Positions 1 to 8,741 of a stretch of 64,000 nucleotides of DNA are shown here, piece by piece. Both the position numbers and the translations under genes were made by a program. The stretch is from Rothia nasimurium. GTDB taxonomy: Bacteria > Actinomycetota > Actinomycetes > Actinomycetales > Micrococcaceae. The DNA is taken from contig NZ_CAKMTD010000006.1 in assembly GCF_928391935.1 (NCBI RefSeq), positions 62,001 through 126,000 of the forward strand. Direction: 5' to 3'. The notes under the pieces were generated by a model. The model ran no database searches. It was not told where the DNA came from and saw only the letters and a program-made list of their open reading frames with translations. Every line of letters begins with the position of its first letter. Position 1 is the first letter of the stretch.

Positions 1-245
1 TCCTTACCCCGGTAGGCCCCCAGAACATGCTGGCCAGCAGGCAGCATGGTAATCACAAGGTCAGAGGCGGCCACAGCGGCCTCCCCGCTCTCAGCAACCT
101 TAATTCCCTTAGACTCAGCCACTTCTAGGGCAGCCGGGACCAGGTCAAAACCGTGGACGGTGTAACCTGCCTTAACCAGGTTGGCCGCCATGTAGCCACC
201 CATGTGGCCCAAGCCGATAAAGGCGACGGTAGGTAGGGTAGTCAT
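1..245 (-). CDS. mmsB: 3-hydroxyisobutyrate dehydrogenase, N-terminal part (cut by window edge)
   Basis: Oxidises 3-hydroxyisobutyrate to methylmalonate semialdehyde with NAD in valine catabolism. Only the first 81 or so residues are in the window. They start MTTLPTVAFIGLGHMGGYMA, a Rossmann GxGxxG nucleotide-binding loop (FIGLGHMGGYMA), followed by a beta strand ending in the acidic residue of GFDLVP that would select NAD, and by DLVITMLPAG, the usual strand after the dinucleotide fold in the 3-hydroxyacid dehydrogenase family. The start ATG is at 245, with AAGGAG just upstream. It is the last gene of a minus-strand run with the SDR and acyl-CoA dehydrogenase genes, 27 bases after the SDR stop. 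The catalytic lysine lies outside the window, so the substrate call rests on fold and context. Confidence 0.85.
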   Translation of the reverse strand, partial: MTTLPTVAFIGLGHMGGYMAANLVKAGYTVHGFDLVPAALEVAESKGIKVAESGEAAVAASDLVITMLPAGQHVLGAYRGK

Positions 246-272
246 TGTTTACTCCTTCAAATGTGTGGGGCT

Positions 273-1034
273 TTAGCGCGGGGCCATGCGGAGGGCGCCG
301 TCCATACGGATTGTCTCGCCATTGATGTAGTCGTGTTCTGCAATAAAGACGGCCAACTGGCCGAACTCAGCAGGCTGGGCCAGGCGCTGGGGGAAGGGGA
401 CGTTCTTCGCCAGCTCCTCGCGGAACTCTTCGGTAATACCGGCCATGAGCGGGGTGTCCACAATGCCGGGGGCGATCGTGTTCACGCGAATACCGTACTG
501 GGCCAGGTCGCGGGCAGCCGGTAGGGTCATGGCCACCACCCCGCCCTTCGACGCGGCATAGGCAATCTGCCCAATCTGCCCCTCAAAGGCGGCAATAGAA
601 GCGGTGTTAATAATGACGCCCCGGCAGGTGGTGCCCTCAGTAGGCTCCTGCTCGGCCATCACCGCAGCTGCGGCCGTCAGCACGTTAAAAGTGCCATTCA
701 TATTGATATTGACCGTGCGGGCAAAGACCGCCGGATCATGCGGGCCCCTCTTCGACAGAATCCGGGCACCCGGGGCAATACCGGCACAGTTCACCGCCAC
801 CCGCAGGGGTCGGCCGTCCTCCGCTACCTGCGCCAGGGCGTCCGCAACCGCCGAATAGTCGGTGACGTCGGCGGGAATAAAGGTGACTCCTTCAACCTCC
901 CCAGCCTTTTCAATACCGGCCGGCAAATCCAGGCCGTAAACGTGGGCCCCGCGGGCCACCAGGGCGGACGCAGTCGCCGCCCCAATACCTGACGCCGCAC
1001 CAGTGACCAGGGCAAGGGTATTCTTCAAATCCAT
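273..1034 (-). CDS. short-chain dehydrogenase, HSD10-like 3-hydroxyacyl-CoA dehydrogenase
   Basis: A 253-residue classical short-chain dehydrogenase. The N-terminal TGAASGIG loop (residues 11-18) binds NAD(H), NCAG follows at about 88-91, and the catalytic Ser/Tyr/Lys are in NTASIAAFEG and YAASKGG. Length and the DLKNTLALVTGAASGIG start resemble type 10 17-beta-hydroxysteroid dehydrogenases, which oxidise 2-methyl-3-hydroxybutyryl-CoA in isoleucine breakdown and other short 3-hydroxyacyl-CoAs. It sits between an acyl-CoA dehydrogenase and mmsB on the same strand, 20 bases after the former, which fits branched-chain acyl-CoA oxidation. The exact substrate is inferred from context. Confidence 0.8.
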   Translation of the reverse strand: MDLKNTLALVTGAASGIGAATASALVARGAHVYGLDLPAGIEKAGEVEGVTFIPADVTDYSAVADALAQVAEDGRPLRVAVNCAGIAPGARILSKRGPHDPAVFARTVNINMNGTFNVLTAAAAVMAEQEPTEGTTCRGVIINTASIAAFEGQIGQIAYAASKGGVVAMTLPAARDLAQYGIRVNTIAPGIVDTPLMAGITEEFREELAKNVPFPQRLAQPAEFGQLAVFIAEHDYINGETIRMDGALRMAPR

Positions 1035-1054
1035 AGTGTGCTCCTCACAAAGGT

Positions 1055-2260
1055 TTAGACGAAAGCTGAGTAGCCGGTCAGGGCACGGCCCACAATGAGG
1101 GAGTTAATCTCGTAGGTTCCCTCATAGGTATACAGAATTTCGGCGTCGCCAAAGAACTTAGCCATCTCATAGTCGGTGGTCAGGCCGTTACCGCCCTGGA
1201 TTTCACGCCCCAGCCAGGCACTCTGCCGGGCCAGCTTGGTGGTGGTTGCCTTAGCCATCGCCGCGTGAACCATATCGAGGGTGCCGTTCTCCTGCATACG
1301 GGCGCAGTTCATCATCAGACCCAAAGCAGCCTGGGTGTTGCTCATAATCTCAGCAATATTCCGCTGGATTAGCTGGAACTTAGCCAGGGGCTTGCCGAAC
1401 TGGTGGCGGGTAATAGCGTACTCGCGGGCAATATCGAAAATACCCAGCTGAATACCGTACCCCTGCCAGCCCACCCAGGCGCGGGAGTTGCGGAGCATTT
1501 CATTAGCGGCGTCAAAATTGGTGGTGCCGGGCAGGTGGGCACTGGCAGGAACCTTCACATTATTGAGGGTAATGTGGGCGTTCTGCATAACGCGCAGGCC
1601 AATCTTGTTGCGAATCTTCTCAGCCTCGTAGCCCTCAGCGTCGGTGGGAACGATGAAAGCCTTAATCTGCTGGTCGGCGGTGTCCCGGGCCCAGACCAGG
1701 GCAAAGTCGGCAATAGTGCCCATACCAATCCAGCGCTTGGCACCGTTAATCACCCAGTTCTCACCATCAAAGGTGGCACTGGTTTCTAGACCACCAGCAA
1801 TATCCGAACCATGATCAGGCTCGGTCAGGGCAAAAGCGCCGGTCAGCTCAAAGGTTTCAAGCTTCTTCAGCATCTCAGCCTTCTGCTCTTCTGAACCCAG
1901 CTGGTTAATCATGCCCAGCACCAGCTCATTATGAATACCCACCAGGGCCGAGAGGGAGACATCCACACGGGTCACCTCAGCATAGGCCAGGCCACGGAAA
2001 AGCCAGGACGTACCGCTGGTTTCCAGGCGGGCCAGGCCCACCTCAGCCATACCTTCAAGCAGGTGCAGGGGGAACTCTTCAGTGTTCCAGTAGTCAACAA
2101 TCTGGGGGCGTACTTCCTCCTGAAGGTACTTACGGATCTTCAAGAACCACTCTTTTTCGTGCTCAGGGAGGAGGTTCAGGACGCCAAAGGGGTCAATATC
2201 GGGAAAGGGCAGGGGCTTTTCGGGGGGATTCTGTACCATGCCTCGAATGTGGGTACTCAT
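1055..2260 (-). CDS. acyl-CoA dehydrogenase (branched/short-chain or glutaryl-CoA type)
   Basis: A 401-residue FAD flavoprotein that introduces an alpha-beta double bond into an acyl-CoA. Visible signatures are FALTEPDHGSDIAGG (residues about 150-164, flavin/substrate loop), RWIGMGTIADFALVWARD, and the catalytic-base segment YTYEGTYEIN with Glu380. The position of the Glu in the C-terminal YEGT motif resembles glutaryl-CoA and plant peroxisomal short-chain enzymes more than classical isobutyryl-CoA dehydrogenases. In this cluster the likely substrates are isobutyryl- or 2-methylbutyryl-CoA. It is first in a minus-strand operon with the SDR and mmsB and faces the acyl-CoA ligase gene across a 302-base promoter region. 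Confidence 0.82.
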   Translation of the reverse strand: MSTHIRGMVQNPPEKPLPFPDIDPFGVLNLLPEHEKEWFLKIRKYLQEEVRPQIVDYWNTEEFPLHLLEGMAEVGLARLETSGTSWLFRGLAYAEVTRVDVSLSALVGIHNELVLGMINQLGSEEQKAEMLKKLETFELTGAFALTEPDHGSDIAGGLETSATFDGENWVINGAKRWIGMGTIADFALVWARDTADQQIKAFIVPTDAEGYEAEKIRNKIGLRVMQNAHITLNNVKVPASAHLPGTTNFDAANEMLRNSRAWVGWQGYGIQLGIFDIAREYAITRHQFGKPLAKFQLIQRNIAEIMSNTQAALGLMMNCARMQENGTLDMVHAAMAKATTTKLARQSAWLGREIQGGNGLTTDYEMAKFFGDAEILYTYEGTYEINSLIVGRALTGYSAFV

Positions 2261-2562
2261 AGGTGGGGTTCTCCTGATCTAGTGCAACGTCGTCGTCTGC
2301 CACTTGACGCTAGGGCCGTGTCTCAGCCCCAGAACATTTGTGAGTCAAGCCATATTTAGCACAGAATCTACCGCCCCTACGCGGGTTTTTGAACCCTGTC
2401 AGGAAAATTGCGACTTCATTACGAAGGCGTCTAGGGCATATGTAGCGATTTTTGAAAAGTGCTTGAGGCACCCCCACCTGTGCCCTATAGTGACACACAG
2501 CACCCCAAAGTGATACGAACCACTTGCCCCAAGCAGGTGGACCCCAAGGAAGAGGTTCCCTC
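2261..2562. promoter_or_regulatory. divergent promoter region, acyl-CoA dehydrogenase / acyl-CoA ligase
   Basis: 302 bases without a gene. On the plus strand TTGAGG at 2463-2468 and TATAGT at 2486-2491 are separated by exactly 17 bases, a good housekeeping-sigma promoter for the ligase gene, leaving a leader of about 65 bases. A GGAAGAGG ribosome site precedes its ATG at 2563. I see no clear inverted-repeat operator here and no obvious minus-strand promoter that I would defend. Confidence 0.5.
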
Positions 2563-4329
2563 ATGAGCGTTACAGAACAATTCCGCGCCGCCCGCGACCA
2601 GCTCGTCGCCCTCCGTGAAGACTACGCCGCCGCCCGCGAACAGTTCGTCTGGCCCACTTTCGAACACTTCAACTTCGCCCTCGACTGGTTCGACAAGATC
2701 GCCGAAAGCGAGGAACGAAAGGACGCCCCCGCCCTCATCATCGCCGAACAGGACGGCAGCCATATCCAGCGCACCTTCGCCGAACTGTCAGCCCGCTCCT
2801 CCCAGGTTGCCAACTGGCTCCGGTCCGTCGGCGTCAAGCGGGGCGACCGCGTCATCCTCATGCTCGGCAACCAGGTCGAGCTCTGGGAACTCATGCTGGC
2901 CGGTATCAAGCTCGGCGTCATTCTCATGCCCTCCACCGAAATGCTTGAACCCATCGACCTGGACGAACGCATCACCCGCGGCTCAGTTGCCTGGGTCATC
3001 ACCAACGGCAAGAACGTCGCCAAGTTCGAGCGCGTCGAGGGTGACTTCACCGTCATTCAGACCGACGGCAAGACCGACGGCGCCATCACCAAGCACCCCC
3101 ACCTGTCCTACCTGGACGCGGCGGGCGCGTCCGAAGACTTCACCCCCGACGCCGAAACCCGCGGCGACGAACCCCTGCTCTGGTACTTCACCTCCGGCAC
3201 CACCTCCCGCGCCAAGATGGTAGAGCACACCCACACCTCCTACCCGGCAGGCCACCTCTCCACCATGTACTGGATCGGCATGGGCCCCGGCGACGTCCAC
3301 CTGAATGTGGCCTCCCCCGGCTGGGCCAAGCACGCCTGGTCCAACATCTTCACCCCCTGGATCGCTGAGGCAACCGTCTTCATCTACAACTACTCCCGCT
3401 TCGACGCAGGCGCCCTCATGCAGAACATGGAAAAGTTCGGCGTCACCAGCTTCTGCGCCCCGCCCACCGTCTGGCGCATGCTCATTCAGGCTGATTTGAG
3501 CCAGCTGAAGACCCCGCCCACCAAGGTCGTTGCCGCAGGTGAGCCCCTGAACCCCGAGGTTATTTCCAAGGTCAAGTCCGCCTGGGGCGTCGACATTCGC
3601 GACGGCTTCGGCCAGACCGAAACCACCGTTCAGATCGCCAACACCCCCGGCCAGCCCATCAAAATCGGTGCCATGGGCAAGCCCCTGCCCGGCTACGAGA
3701 TCGTGCTGATTGACCCGGCCACCGACGAGATTTCCGAGACTGAGGGTGAGATCTGCATTGACCTGTCCAAGCGTCCGCTGGGCCTCATGACCCAGTACAA
3801 GGGCGACGAGGAAAAAACCGCTGACACCATGCGGAACGGCTACTACCACACCGGCGATATCGCCGAACGCGACGAGAACGGGGTGCTCACCTATGTGGGC
3901 CGAGCCGATGACGTCTTCAAGGCCTCCGACTACAAGCTCTCCCCCTTTGAGCTGGAGTCTGTGGTGATTGAGCACCCTGCGGTTGCTGAGGCGGCCGTCG
4001 TGCCGTCGCCCGACGAGATCCGCCTGGCCGTGCCCAAGGCCTACATTGTGCTGGCAGCAGGCCACGAGCCGACCGCTGAAACCGCCAAGGACATCCTGGC
4101 TTTCCTGCGTGAGAACCTTGCCGCCTACAAGCGTATCCGCCGCATTGAGTTCTACGAGCTGCCCAAGACCATCTCGGGTAAGATCCGCCGCGTGGAGCTG
4201 CGTGCCCGTGAGAATGAGTTCCACGGCCGTCACGGTGAGAAGACCGCCGCCGCCCTCGCTGCCCGCACCACCACCGAGGGCTACGGCCACGAGTTCGCCG
4301 ACACCGACTTCCCGGACCTCAAGGGCTAG
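2563..4329 (+). CDS. AMP-forming acyl-CoA synthetase, medium-chain (ACSM)-like
   Basis: A 588-residue adenylate-forming ligase that activates a carboxylic acid to an acyl-AMP and then an acyl-CoA. Signatures: P-loop-like YFTSGTTSRAKM (residues about 209-220), GFGQTETT for adenine binding, HTGDIAERDENGVLTYVGRAD (hinge region, key D and R residues) and the C-terminal catalytic lysine in LPKTISGKIRR. The stretch before the hinge and SPGWAKHAWS resemble the ACSM/butyrate-ligase group rather than acetyl-CoA synthetase or PaaK. I chose ATG 2563 because GGAAGAGG precedes it; a longer frame to 2524 has no such site. It points away from the branched-chain genes and is closed by two hairpins. The substrate could be a branched, medium-chain or aromatic acid; no paaK is seen in the window. 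Confidence 0.8.
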   Translation: MSVTEQFRAARDQLVALREDYAAAREQFVWPTFEHFNFALDWFDKIAESEERKDAPALIIAEQDGSHIQRTFAELSARSSQVANWLRSVGVKRGDRVILMLGNQVELWELMLAGIKLGVILMPSTEMLEPIDLDERITRGSVAWVITNGKNVAKFERVEGDFTVIQTDGKTDGAITKHPHLSYLDAAGASEDFTPDAETRGDEPLLWYFTSGTTSRAKMVEHTHTSYPAGHLSTMYWIGMGPGDVHLNVASPGWAKHAWSNIFTPWIAEATVFIYNYSRFDAGALMQNMEKFGVTSFCAPPTVWRMLIQADLSQLKTPPTKVVAAGEPLNPEVISKVKSAWGVDIRDGFGQTETTVQIANTPGQPIKIGAMGKPLPGYEIVLIDPATDEISETEGEICIDLSKRPLGLMTQYKGDEEKTADTMRNGYYHTGDIAERDENGVLTYVGRADDVFKASDYKLSPFELESVVIEHPAVAEAAVVPSPDEIRLAVPKAYIVLAAGHEPTAETAKDILAFLRENLAAYKRIRRIEFYELPKTISGKIRRVELRARENEFHGRHGEKTAAALAARTTTEGYGHEFADTDFPDLKG

Positions 4330-4356
4330 GTCGAGCAGAGAGAGAGCTCCCGCCAG

Positions 4357-4415
4357 CTGCGGGGTTTCTTTCGAAATGCGGATATTCTTACCGCAACTCG
4401 AAAGAAACCCCGCAG
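4357..4415. repeat. dispersed nested palindrome, copy 1 (subtype A)
   Basis: Perfect 18-base arms CTGCGGGGTTTCTTTCGA (4357-4374) and their complement (4398-4415) surround an inner hairpin GCGG-ATATTCTTA-CCGC. Lies just after the acyl-CoA ligase stop, between convergent genes. See the other five copies at 12221, 31456, 34261, 38032 and 49440. Confidence 0.85.
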
Positions 4416-4444
4416 TTCGTTTAAAGATCGGGCCGCCCACACAA

Positions 4445-4513
4445 AAGACCCCCTCGGTTCTCTCATGACCCCCGAGAGAATCACGGGGGTCATGAGAGAA
4501 CCGAGGGGGTCTT
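4445..4513. terminator. bidirectional hairpin terminator, 30-bp perfect stem
   Basis: Arms 4445-4474 and 4484-4513 are perfect 30-base complements with a 9-base loop. It lies between the convergent acyl-CoA ligase and 3-hydroxyisobutyryl-CoA hydrolase genes. The arms begin AAGACCCCCTCGG. The stem is much longer than usual for an intrinsic terminator and has A and T tails on the two sides. Confidence 0.8.
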
Positions 4514-4525
4514 AAGAAGCTGGGC

Positions 4526-5599
4526 CTAGATCAGGCCCAGTTCACCTGCTTCTGTGGGCTCAAAGAAGGCCAGGACGCTCTCGCGCGGTACCTCAGCCAG
4601 GCTGGCCGGGGACCACTGCGGGTTACGATCCTTATCCACCACCTGGGCCCGGATCCCCTCACGCATATCGTGATGGGCCAGGGCATTACAGGAGGTGATG
4701 AAATCCTGGTTCAGAGTCTCTGCCAGGGTCTGGGTACCGGCCCGACGCACAGCTTCCAGGGCCACCTTCATACCGGTCGGCCCGTTCTTCTGTAGGGCTG
4801 CCAGAACCGTACCAGCGTACTCGGCCCCGTCCTCACCGGACTCAGCCACCGCCCGAACCGCCTCAATAATCTCTTCCACGGAATCTGCGGCAAAAGCGCC
4901 CTCAATCCAGGAGGCGTTCTCCACCAGCTGGGATGAGGGGGCCTGCTGCGCAAACCCGGAGATTACCTGCTCAACAGCGTCCGCCCCGGTGACTTTCTCC
5001 AGGGCAGAAGCCAGCTCATCAAGCTTCTCAGACGGCACGAAATAATCAGCCATGCCGACGGCGAGCGCGTCCGCCCCGGTCACGTGCAGGCCGGTGACGG
5101 CCATGAGGGTGCCCAGGTTCTGCGGGGCGCGGGCCAGGATGTTGAGGCCGCCGACGTCGGGGCAGAAGCCGATGACGGTTTCGGGCATGCCGGTGCGGGT
5201 GCGTTCGGTGACGATCCGGTAGGCGCTGTGGGCTGAGACGCCGACGCCGCCGCCCAGCACCAGGCCGTCCATGAGGGCGATGAAGGGCTTGGGGTAGCGG
5301 GCGATCCGCAGGTCGAGGGCGTACTCTACGCGGAAGAACTCGACACCCTGGGCGGGGTCTTCGCCGGTGGCCTTGTAGAGGGCTACGACGTCGCCACCGG
5401 CGCACAGGCCCCGTTCCCCGGCCCCGCGGAGCAGGACCGCGCGGACGGCGTCGTCGGCTTCGAAATCATCGAGGGCGGCGTTGATGAGCTGCATCATCTC
5501 GTAGTTCAGGGCGTTGACCGCGCGGGGGCGGTTGAGGGTGACAACCCCCAGGGAACCCTTGCGTTCGACGAGGACGCTCTCGGGTAGCTGGTCGGTCAC
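4526..5599 (-). CDS. 3-hydroxyisobutyryl-CoA hydrolase (enoyl-CoA hydratase superfamily)
   Basis: A 357-residue crotonase-fold protein. Length (about 100 residues longer than plain hydratases) and the motifs RGLCAGGDV (oxyanion hole), MDGLVLGGGVGVSAHS and MPETVIGFCPDVGG match the HIBCH branch, which hydrolyses 3-hydroxyisobutyryl-CoA to the free acid before MmsB oxidises it. The FCPDVGG segment usually reads FFPDVGG. The C-terminal extension ending in the WSPASL block is also typical. The gene is 9 bases downstream of mmsA on the same strand, so the two are probably co-transcribed. Plain enoyl-CoA hydratase is the alternative but fits length and context less well. Confidence 0.85.
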   Translation of the reverse strand: MTDQLPESVLVERKGSLGVVTLNRPRAVNALNYEMMQLINAALDDFEADDAVRAVLLRGAGERGLCAGGDVVALYKATGEDPAQGVEFFRVEYALDLRIARYPKPFIALMDGLVLGGGVGVSAHSAYRIVTERTRTGMPETVIGFCPDVGGLNILARAPQNLGTLMAVTGLHVTGADALAVGMADYFVPSEKLDELASALEKVTGADAVEQVISGFAQQAPSSQLVENASWIEGAFAADSVEEIIEAVRAVAESGEDGAEYAGTVLAALQKNGPTGMKVALEAVRRAGTQTLAETLNQDFITSCNALAHHDMREGIRAQVVDKDRNPQWSPASLAEVPRESVLAFFEPTEAGELGLI

Positions 5600-5608
5600 G
5601 GGGGCCTC

Positions 5609-7105
5609 CTAGTTGCCGGTGGGCATGATGAAGCTGGCGCCTTCCTTAATGCCGGAGGGCCAGCGGCTGGTGACGGTCTTAGTCTTAGTGTAGAAGCGGA
5701 AGGCGTCGGGGCCGTGCTGGTTGAGGTCGCCGAAGCCGGAGGCCTTCCAGCCGCCGAAGGTGTAGTAGGCAATGGGCACGGGGATGGGCACGTTCACACC
5801 GACCATACCGACGTCGACGCGGCGGGCGAATTCGCGGGCGGTGTCGCCGTCGCGGGTGTAGATGGCGACGCCGTTGCCGAATTCGTGGTTGGTGGGCAGG
5901 GCTAGGGCTTCTTCGAAGCTTTCGGTGCGGACGACGCAGAGGACGGGCCCGAAGATTTCTTCGCGGTAGATGGACATGTCGGTGGTGACCTTGTCGAAGA
6001 GGGTGGCACCGACGTAGTAGCCGCCCTCGTGGCCTTCGACCTTGACGCCGCGTCCGTCGACGAGCAGTTCGGCGCCTTCCTTCTCACCGGCAGCGATGTA
6101 GCCCTCAATGCGTTCGAGGGCGCTGGCGGCGACGACGGGGCCGAAGTCGGCTTCGGGGTCGAGGGCGTGGCCGACCTTGAGGGTCTTGGTGCGTTCGACC
6201 AGCTTTTCGACTAGGGCGTCGGCGGTGGCCTGGCCGACGGGTACGGCTACTGAGATGGCCATGCAGCGTTCACCAGCGGAGCCGTAGGCGGCGCCGATGA
6301 GGGCGTCAGCTGCCTGGTCGAGGTCGGCGTCGGGCATGATGATGAGGTGGTTCTTGGCGCCGCCGAAGCACTGGGCGCGTTTGCCGGTGCGGGCTGCGTG
6401 CTCGTAGATGCTCTGGGCGATGGGGGTGGAGCCGACGAAGCCGACGGCCTTAATGCGGGGGTCGTCGAGCAGGGTGTCGACGGCTTCCTTGTCGCCGTTG
6501 ACGACGTTGAAGATGCCGTCGGGCAGGCCGGCTTCGGTCCAGAGTTCGGCCAGGCGCAGGGGCACGGAGGGGTCACGCTCTGAGGGCTTGAGGACGAAAG
6601 CGTTACCGGCAGCAATCGCGGGGCCGCACTTCCAGAGGGGGATCATGGCCGGGAAATTGAAGGGGGTGATACCGGCGACGACGCCCAGGGGCTGGCGCAT
6701 GGAGTAGACGTCGATACCGGTGCCGACGGCGTCGGAGTATTCGCCCTTGAGTAGGTGGGGGGCGGCGGTGGCGAATTCGACGACGTCGAGGCCGCGCTGG
6801 ATGTCGCCGTGGGCGTCGGCGACGGTCTTGCCGTGTTCGAGGGAGAGCATTTCTGCTAGTTCGTCGGCGTTCTGGTTGACCAGGTCGACGAAGCGGTGCA
6901 GGATGCGGGCCCGCTTCTGGGCGTTGGTGGCGGCCCACTTGACCTGGGCTTCTGCGGCGTTGGCGATGACGTCGCGGACTTCGTCGGCGGACGCTAGGGG
7001 CACCTGGGCCTGGACCTGGCCGGTGCTGGGGTTGTAGACGTCGGCGAAACGGCCTGATGTTCCTTCGCGGTGGGCGCCGCCGACGTAGTGGGTGAGCTGC
7101 TTCAT
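5609..7105 (-). CDS. mmsA: methylmalonate-semialdehyde dehydrogenase, CoA-acylating
   Basis: A 498-residue aldehyde dehydrogenase that converts methylmalonate semialdehyde to propionyl-CoA and CO2, the last valine-specific step. The catalytic cysteine is in GSAGERCMAIS; the segment GGAKNHLIIMPDADLD and the absence of the usual general-base Glu motif ahead of the Cys are hallmarks of the CoA-acylating MmsA subfamily. I place the start at ATG 7105, preceded by GAAAGGAGC; the frame stays open further upstream to 7324 without a ribosome site. First gene of the mmsA-hydrolase pair and divergent from paaA. Confidence 0.92.
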   Translation of the reverse strand: MKQLTHYVGGAHREGTSGRFADVYNPSTGQVQAQVPLASADEVRDVIANAAEAQVKWAATNAQKRARILHRFVDLVNQNADELAEMLSLEHGKTVADAHGDIQRGLDVVEFATAAPHLLKGEYSDAVGTGIDVYSMRQPLGVVAGITPFNFPAMIPLWKCGPAIAAGNAFVLKPSERDPSVPLRLAELWTEAGLPDGIFNVVNGDKEAVDTLLDDPRIKAVGFVGSTPIAQSIYEHAARTGKRAQCFGGAKNHLIIMPDADLDQAADALIGAAYGSAGERCMAISVAVPVGQATADALVEKLVERTKTLKVGHALDPEADFGPVVAASALERIEGYIAAGEKEGAELLVDGRGVKVEGHEGGYYVGATLFDKVTTDMSIYREEIFGPVLCVVRTESFEEALALPTNHEFGNGVAIYTRDGDTAREFARRVDVGMVGVNVPIPVPIAYYTFGGWKASGFGDLNQHGPDAFRFYTKTKTVTSRWPSGIKEGASFIMPTGN

Positions 7106-7422
7106 CCTTGAAGCTCCTTTCAGTGGGAGGGAGCACATGTGGCTGTGCATCAGCTCACACGATACATAAAAAGGGGGTGAGTTCCTAGAGTCACCCGAGA
7201 TATTACGCGGGGCAGGTCTGGTCTTTTTCACCCAGCCTTCCACCTCTGCCTGTACCCGCCCTGGTGGGGTGCCACATCTGAAGCGGGGGCGGACGGGCGG
7301 CGCGTGTAACGTATGACGCCCCACGGTCTTGACCTGACCCCGTCCGCAATATATTCTGAACGAACGGTCAGTAATTATTTGAGACTAGGGAACCACACCC
7401 CCTCACCCGCAAGGAGCCCCTC
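7106..7422. promoter_or_regulatory. mmsA-paaA divergent control region with paa promoter
   Basis: 317 bases with no gene. On the plus strand TTGACC (7329-7334), a 17-base gap and TATTCT (7352-7357) form a strong promoter for paaABCDE. Immediately downstream and overlapping the -10 is CTGAACGAACGGTCAGT (7356-7372), whose right half CGNNCGGTNAGT fits the TetR-family PaaR operator described for corynebacteria as I remember it; the left half is poor. No paaR gene is in the window. The 150 bases nearest mmsA show no clear element. Confidence 0.6.
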
Positions 7423-8427
7423 ATGACTTCAACGACGAAGAGCCAAGGCCTCACCGCCGTAGCGGACGTCGCGCCCGCCGACACCACCGCCGAGCAGGCC
7501 TACTTCGACCAACTCATCGCCGACGACTCCCGCGTCGAACCCCGCGACTGGATGCCCGAAAAGTACCGCAAGACCCTCACCCGCCAGGTTTCCCAGCACG
7601 CCCACTCCGAAATCATCGGTATGCAGCCCGAAGCCAACTGGATCACCCGCGCCCCCTCCCTCAAGCGCAAGGCCATTCTCATGGCTAAGGTGCAGGACGA
7701 AGCTGGCCACGGCCTCTACCTCTACTCCGCTGCCGAAACCCTCGGCACCCCCCGTCATATCCTCAACGAGCAGCTCCTGGACGGCCGCGCCAAGTACTCC
7801 TCCATCTTCAACTACCCCGCCCGCACCTGGGCTGACATGGGCGCTATCGGCTGGCTGGTCGACGGGGCCGCCATCTGCAACCAGGTGCCCCTCTGCCGCG
7901 CCTCCTACGGCCCCTACGGCCGCGCCATGGTTCGTATCTGCAAGGAAGAATCCTTCCACCAGCGCCAGGGCTGGGAGATCCTCTACGAACTCTCCCACGG
8001 CACACCCGCCCAGAAGAAGATGGCCCAGGACGCCGTCAACCGCTTCTACGGCCCCGCCCTGCAAATGTTCGGCCCGCCGGACGCCGACTCCCCCAACTCC
8101 CAGCAGTCCATGGCCTGGAACATCAAGCGTTTCTCCAACGACGAGCTGCGCCAGCGCTTCATCGACATGCTCGTCCCCCAGGCAGAAGCCCTCGGCCTCA
8201 CCCTGCCCGACCCCGACCTCAAATGGAACGAAGAACGCGGCCACTACGACTACGGCCCGCTCGACTGGGACGAATTCAACTCCGTCATCTCCGGCAACGG
8301 CCCCTGCAACGTCCAGCGCATGCAACGCCGCCGTGCCGCCCACGAAGAAGGCGCCTGGGTGCGCGAAGCCGCAGCAGCCTACGCCCGTAAAACCGCAGAA
8401 CAGCACTCCGAACTGCTAGGAGCCTAA
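7423..8427 (+). CDS. paaA: phenylacetyl-CoA 1,2-epoxidase, catalytic subunit A
   Basis: The 334-residue catalytic alpha subunit of the di-iron multicomponent monooxygenase that epoxidises the ring of phenylacetyl-CoA. The ferritin-like di-iron motifs are visible as [13 protein letters not shown] (ExxH) and [14 protein letters not shown] (EExxH), and the segment [17 protein letters not shown] is typical of PaaA. The start ATG 7423 follows AAGGAGCCCCTC. It is first in a tight operon with paaB (2-base gap), paaC, paaD, paaE and a hydratase/isomerase gene. It would act in the cytoplasm with PaaC, and electrons come from PaaE. Confidence 0.96.
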   Translation: MTSTTKSQGLTAVADVAPADTTAEQAYFDQLIADDSRVEPRDWMPEKYRKTLTRQVSQHAHSEIIGMQPEANWITRAPSLKRKAILMAKVQDEAGHGLYLYSAAETLGTPRHILNEQLLDGRAKYSSIFNYPARTWADMGAIGWLVDGAAICNQVPLCRASYGPYGRAMVRICKEESFHQRQGWEILYELSHGTPAQKKMAQDAVNRFYGPALQMFGPPDADSPNSQQSMAWNIKRFSNDELRQRFIDMLVPQAEALGLTLPDPDLKWNEERGHYDYGPLDWDEFNSVISGNGPCNVQRMQRRRAAHEEGAWVREAAAAYARKTAEQHSELLGA

Positions 8428-8429
8428 CC

Positions 8430-8741
8430 ATGACCGACAACATCACACACCTACCCGAATCCAACGAATGGCCCCTCTGGGAGGTCTTCGTCCGGTCCTC
8501 CCGCGGCCTCTCCCACGTCCACGCGGGCTCCCTCCACGCCCCCGACGCCACCATGGCCCTCCGCAACGCCCGCGACCTCTACACCCGCCGCAACGAGGGC
8601 ACCAGCGTCTGGGTCGTCCCCGCCGAAGCGATCCTGGCCTCCGACCCCGACTCCAAGGGCGGCTTCTTTGAGTCCTCCCAGGGCAAGAGCTACCGCCACG
8701 CCACCTACTACACCAAGAGCGAAGGGGTGAAGCACCTATGA
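8430..8741 (+). CDS. paaB: phenylacetyl-CoA epoxidase subunit B
   Basis: A 103-residue PaaB, the small subunit that bridges PaaA-PaaC heterodimers in the epoxidase complex. Family features are WPLWEVFVRSSRGLSHVHAG near the N-terminus and the block MALRNARDLYTRRNEG followed by SVWVVPAEAI. Length matches the family. It begins 2 bases after the paaA stop, and its TGA overlaps the paaC ATG in ATGA, so translation is likely coupled. Confidence 0.95.
   Translation: MTDNITHLPESNEWPLWEVFVRSSRGLSHVHAGSLHAPDATMALRNARDLYTRRNEGTSVWVVPAEAILASDPDSKGGFFESSQGKSYRHATYYTKSEGVKHL

Noticed and set aside
2983..4440. Long minus-strand frame of 485 codons opposite the acyl-CoA ligase gene
   Set aside because: It is the antisense of a clear AMP-ligase and has Gly/Val-rich composition typical of shadow frames in GC-rich DNA.
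5081..5090. CACGTG-containing site near 5086 considered as a parS site
   Set aside because: Flanks do not match the TGTTTCACGTGAAACA consensus.
7429..8406. 325-codon minus-strand frame opposite paaA
   Set aside because: paaA is certain; the antisense frame has no recognisable motif and no start signal.
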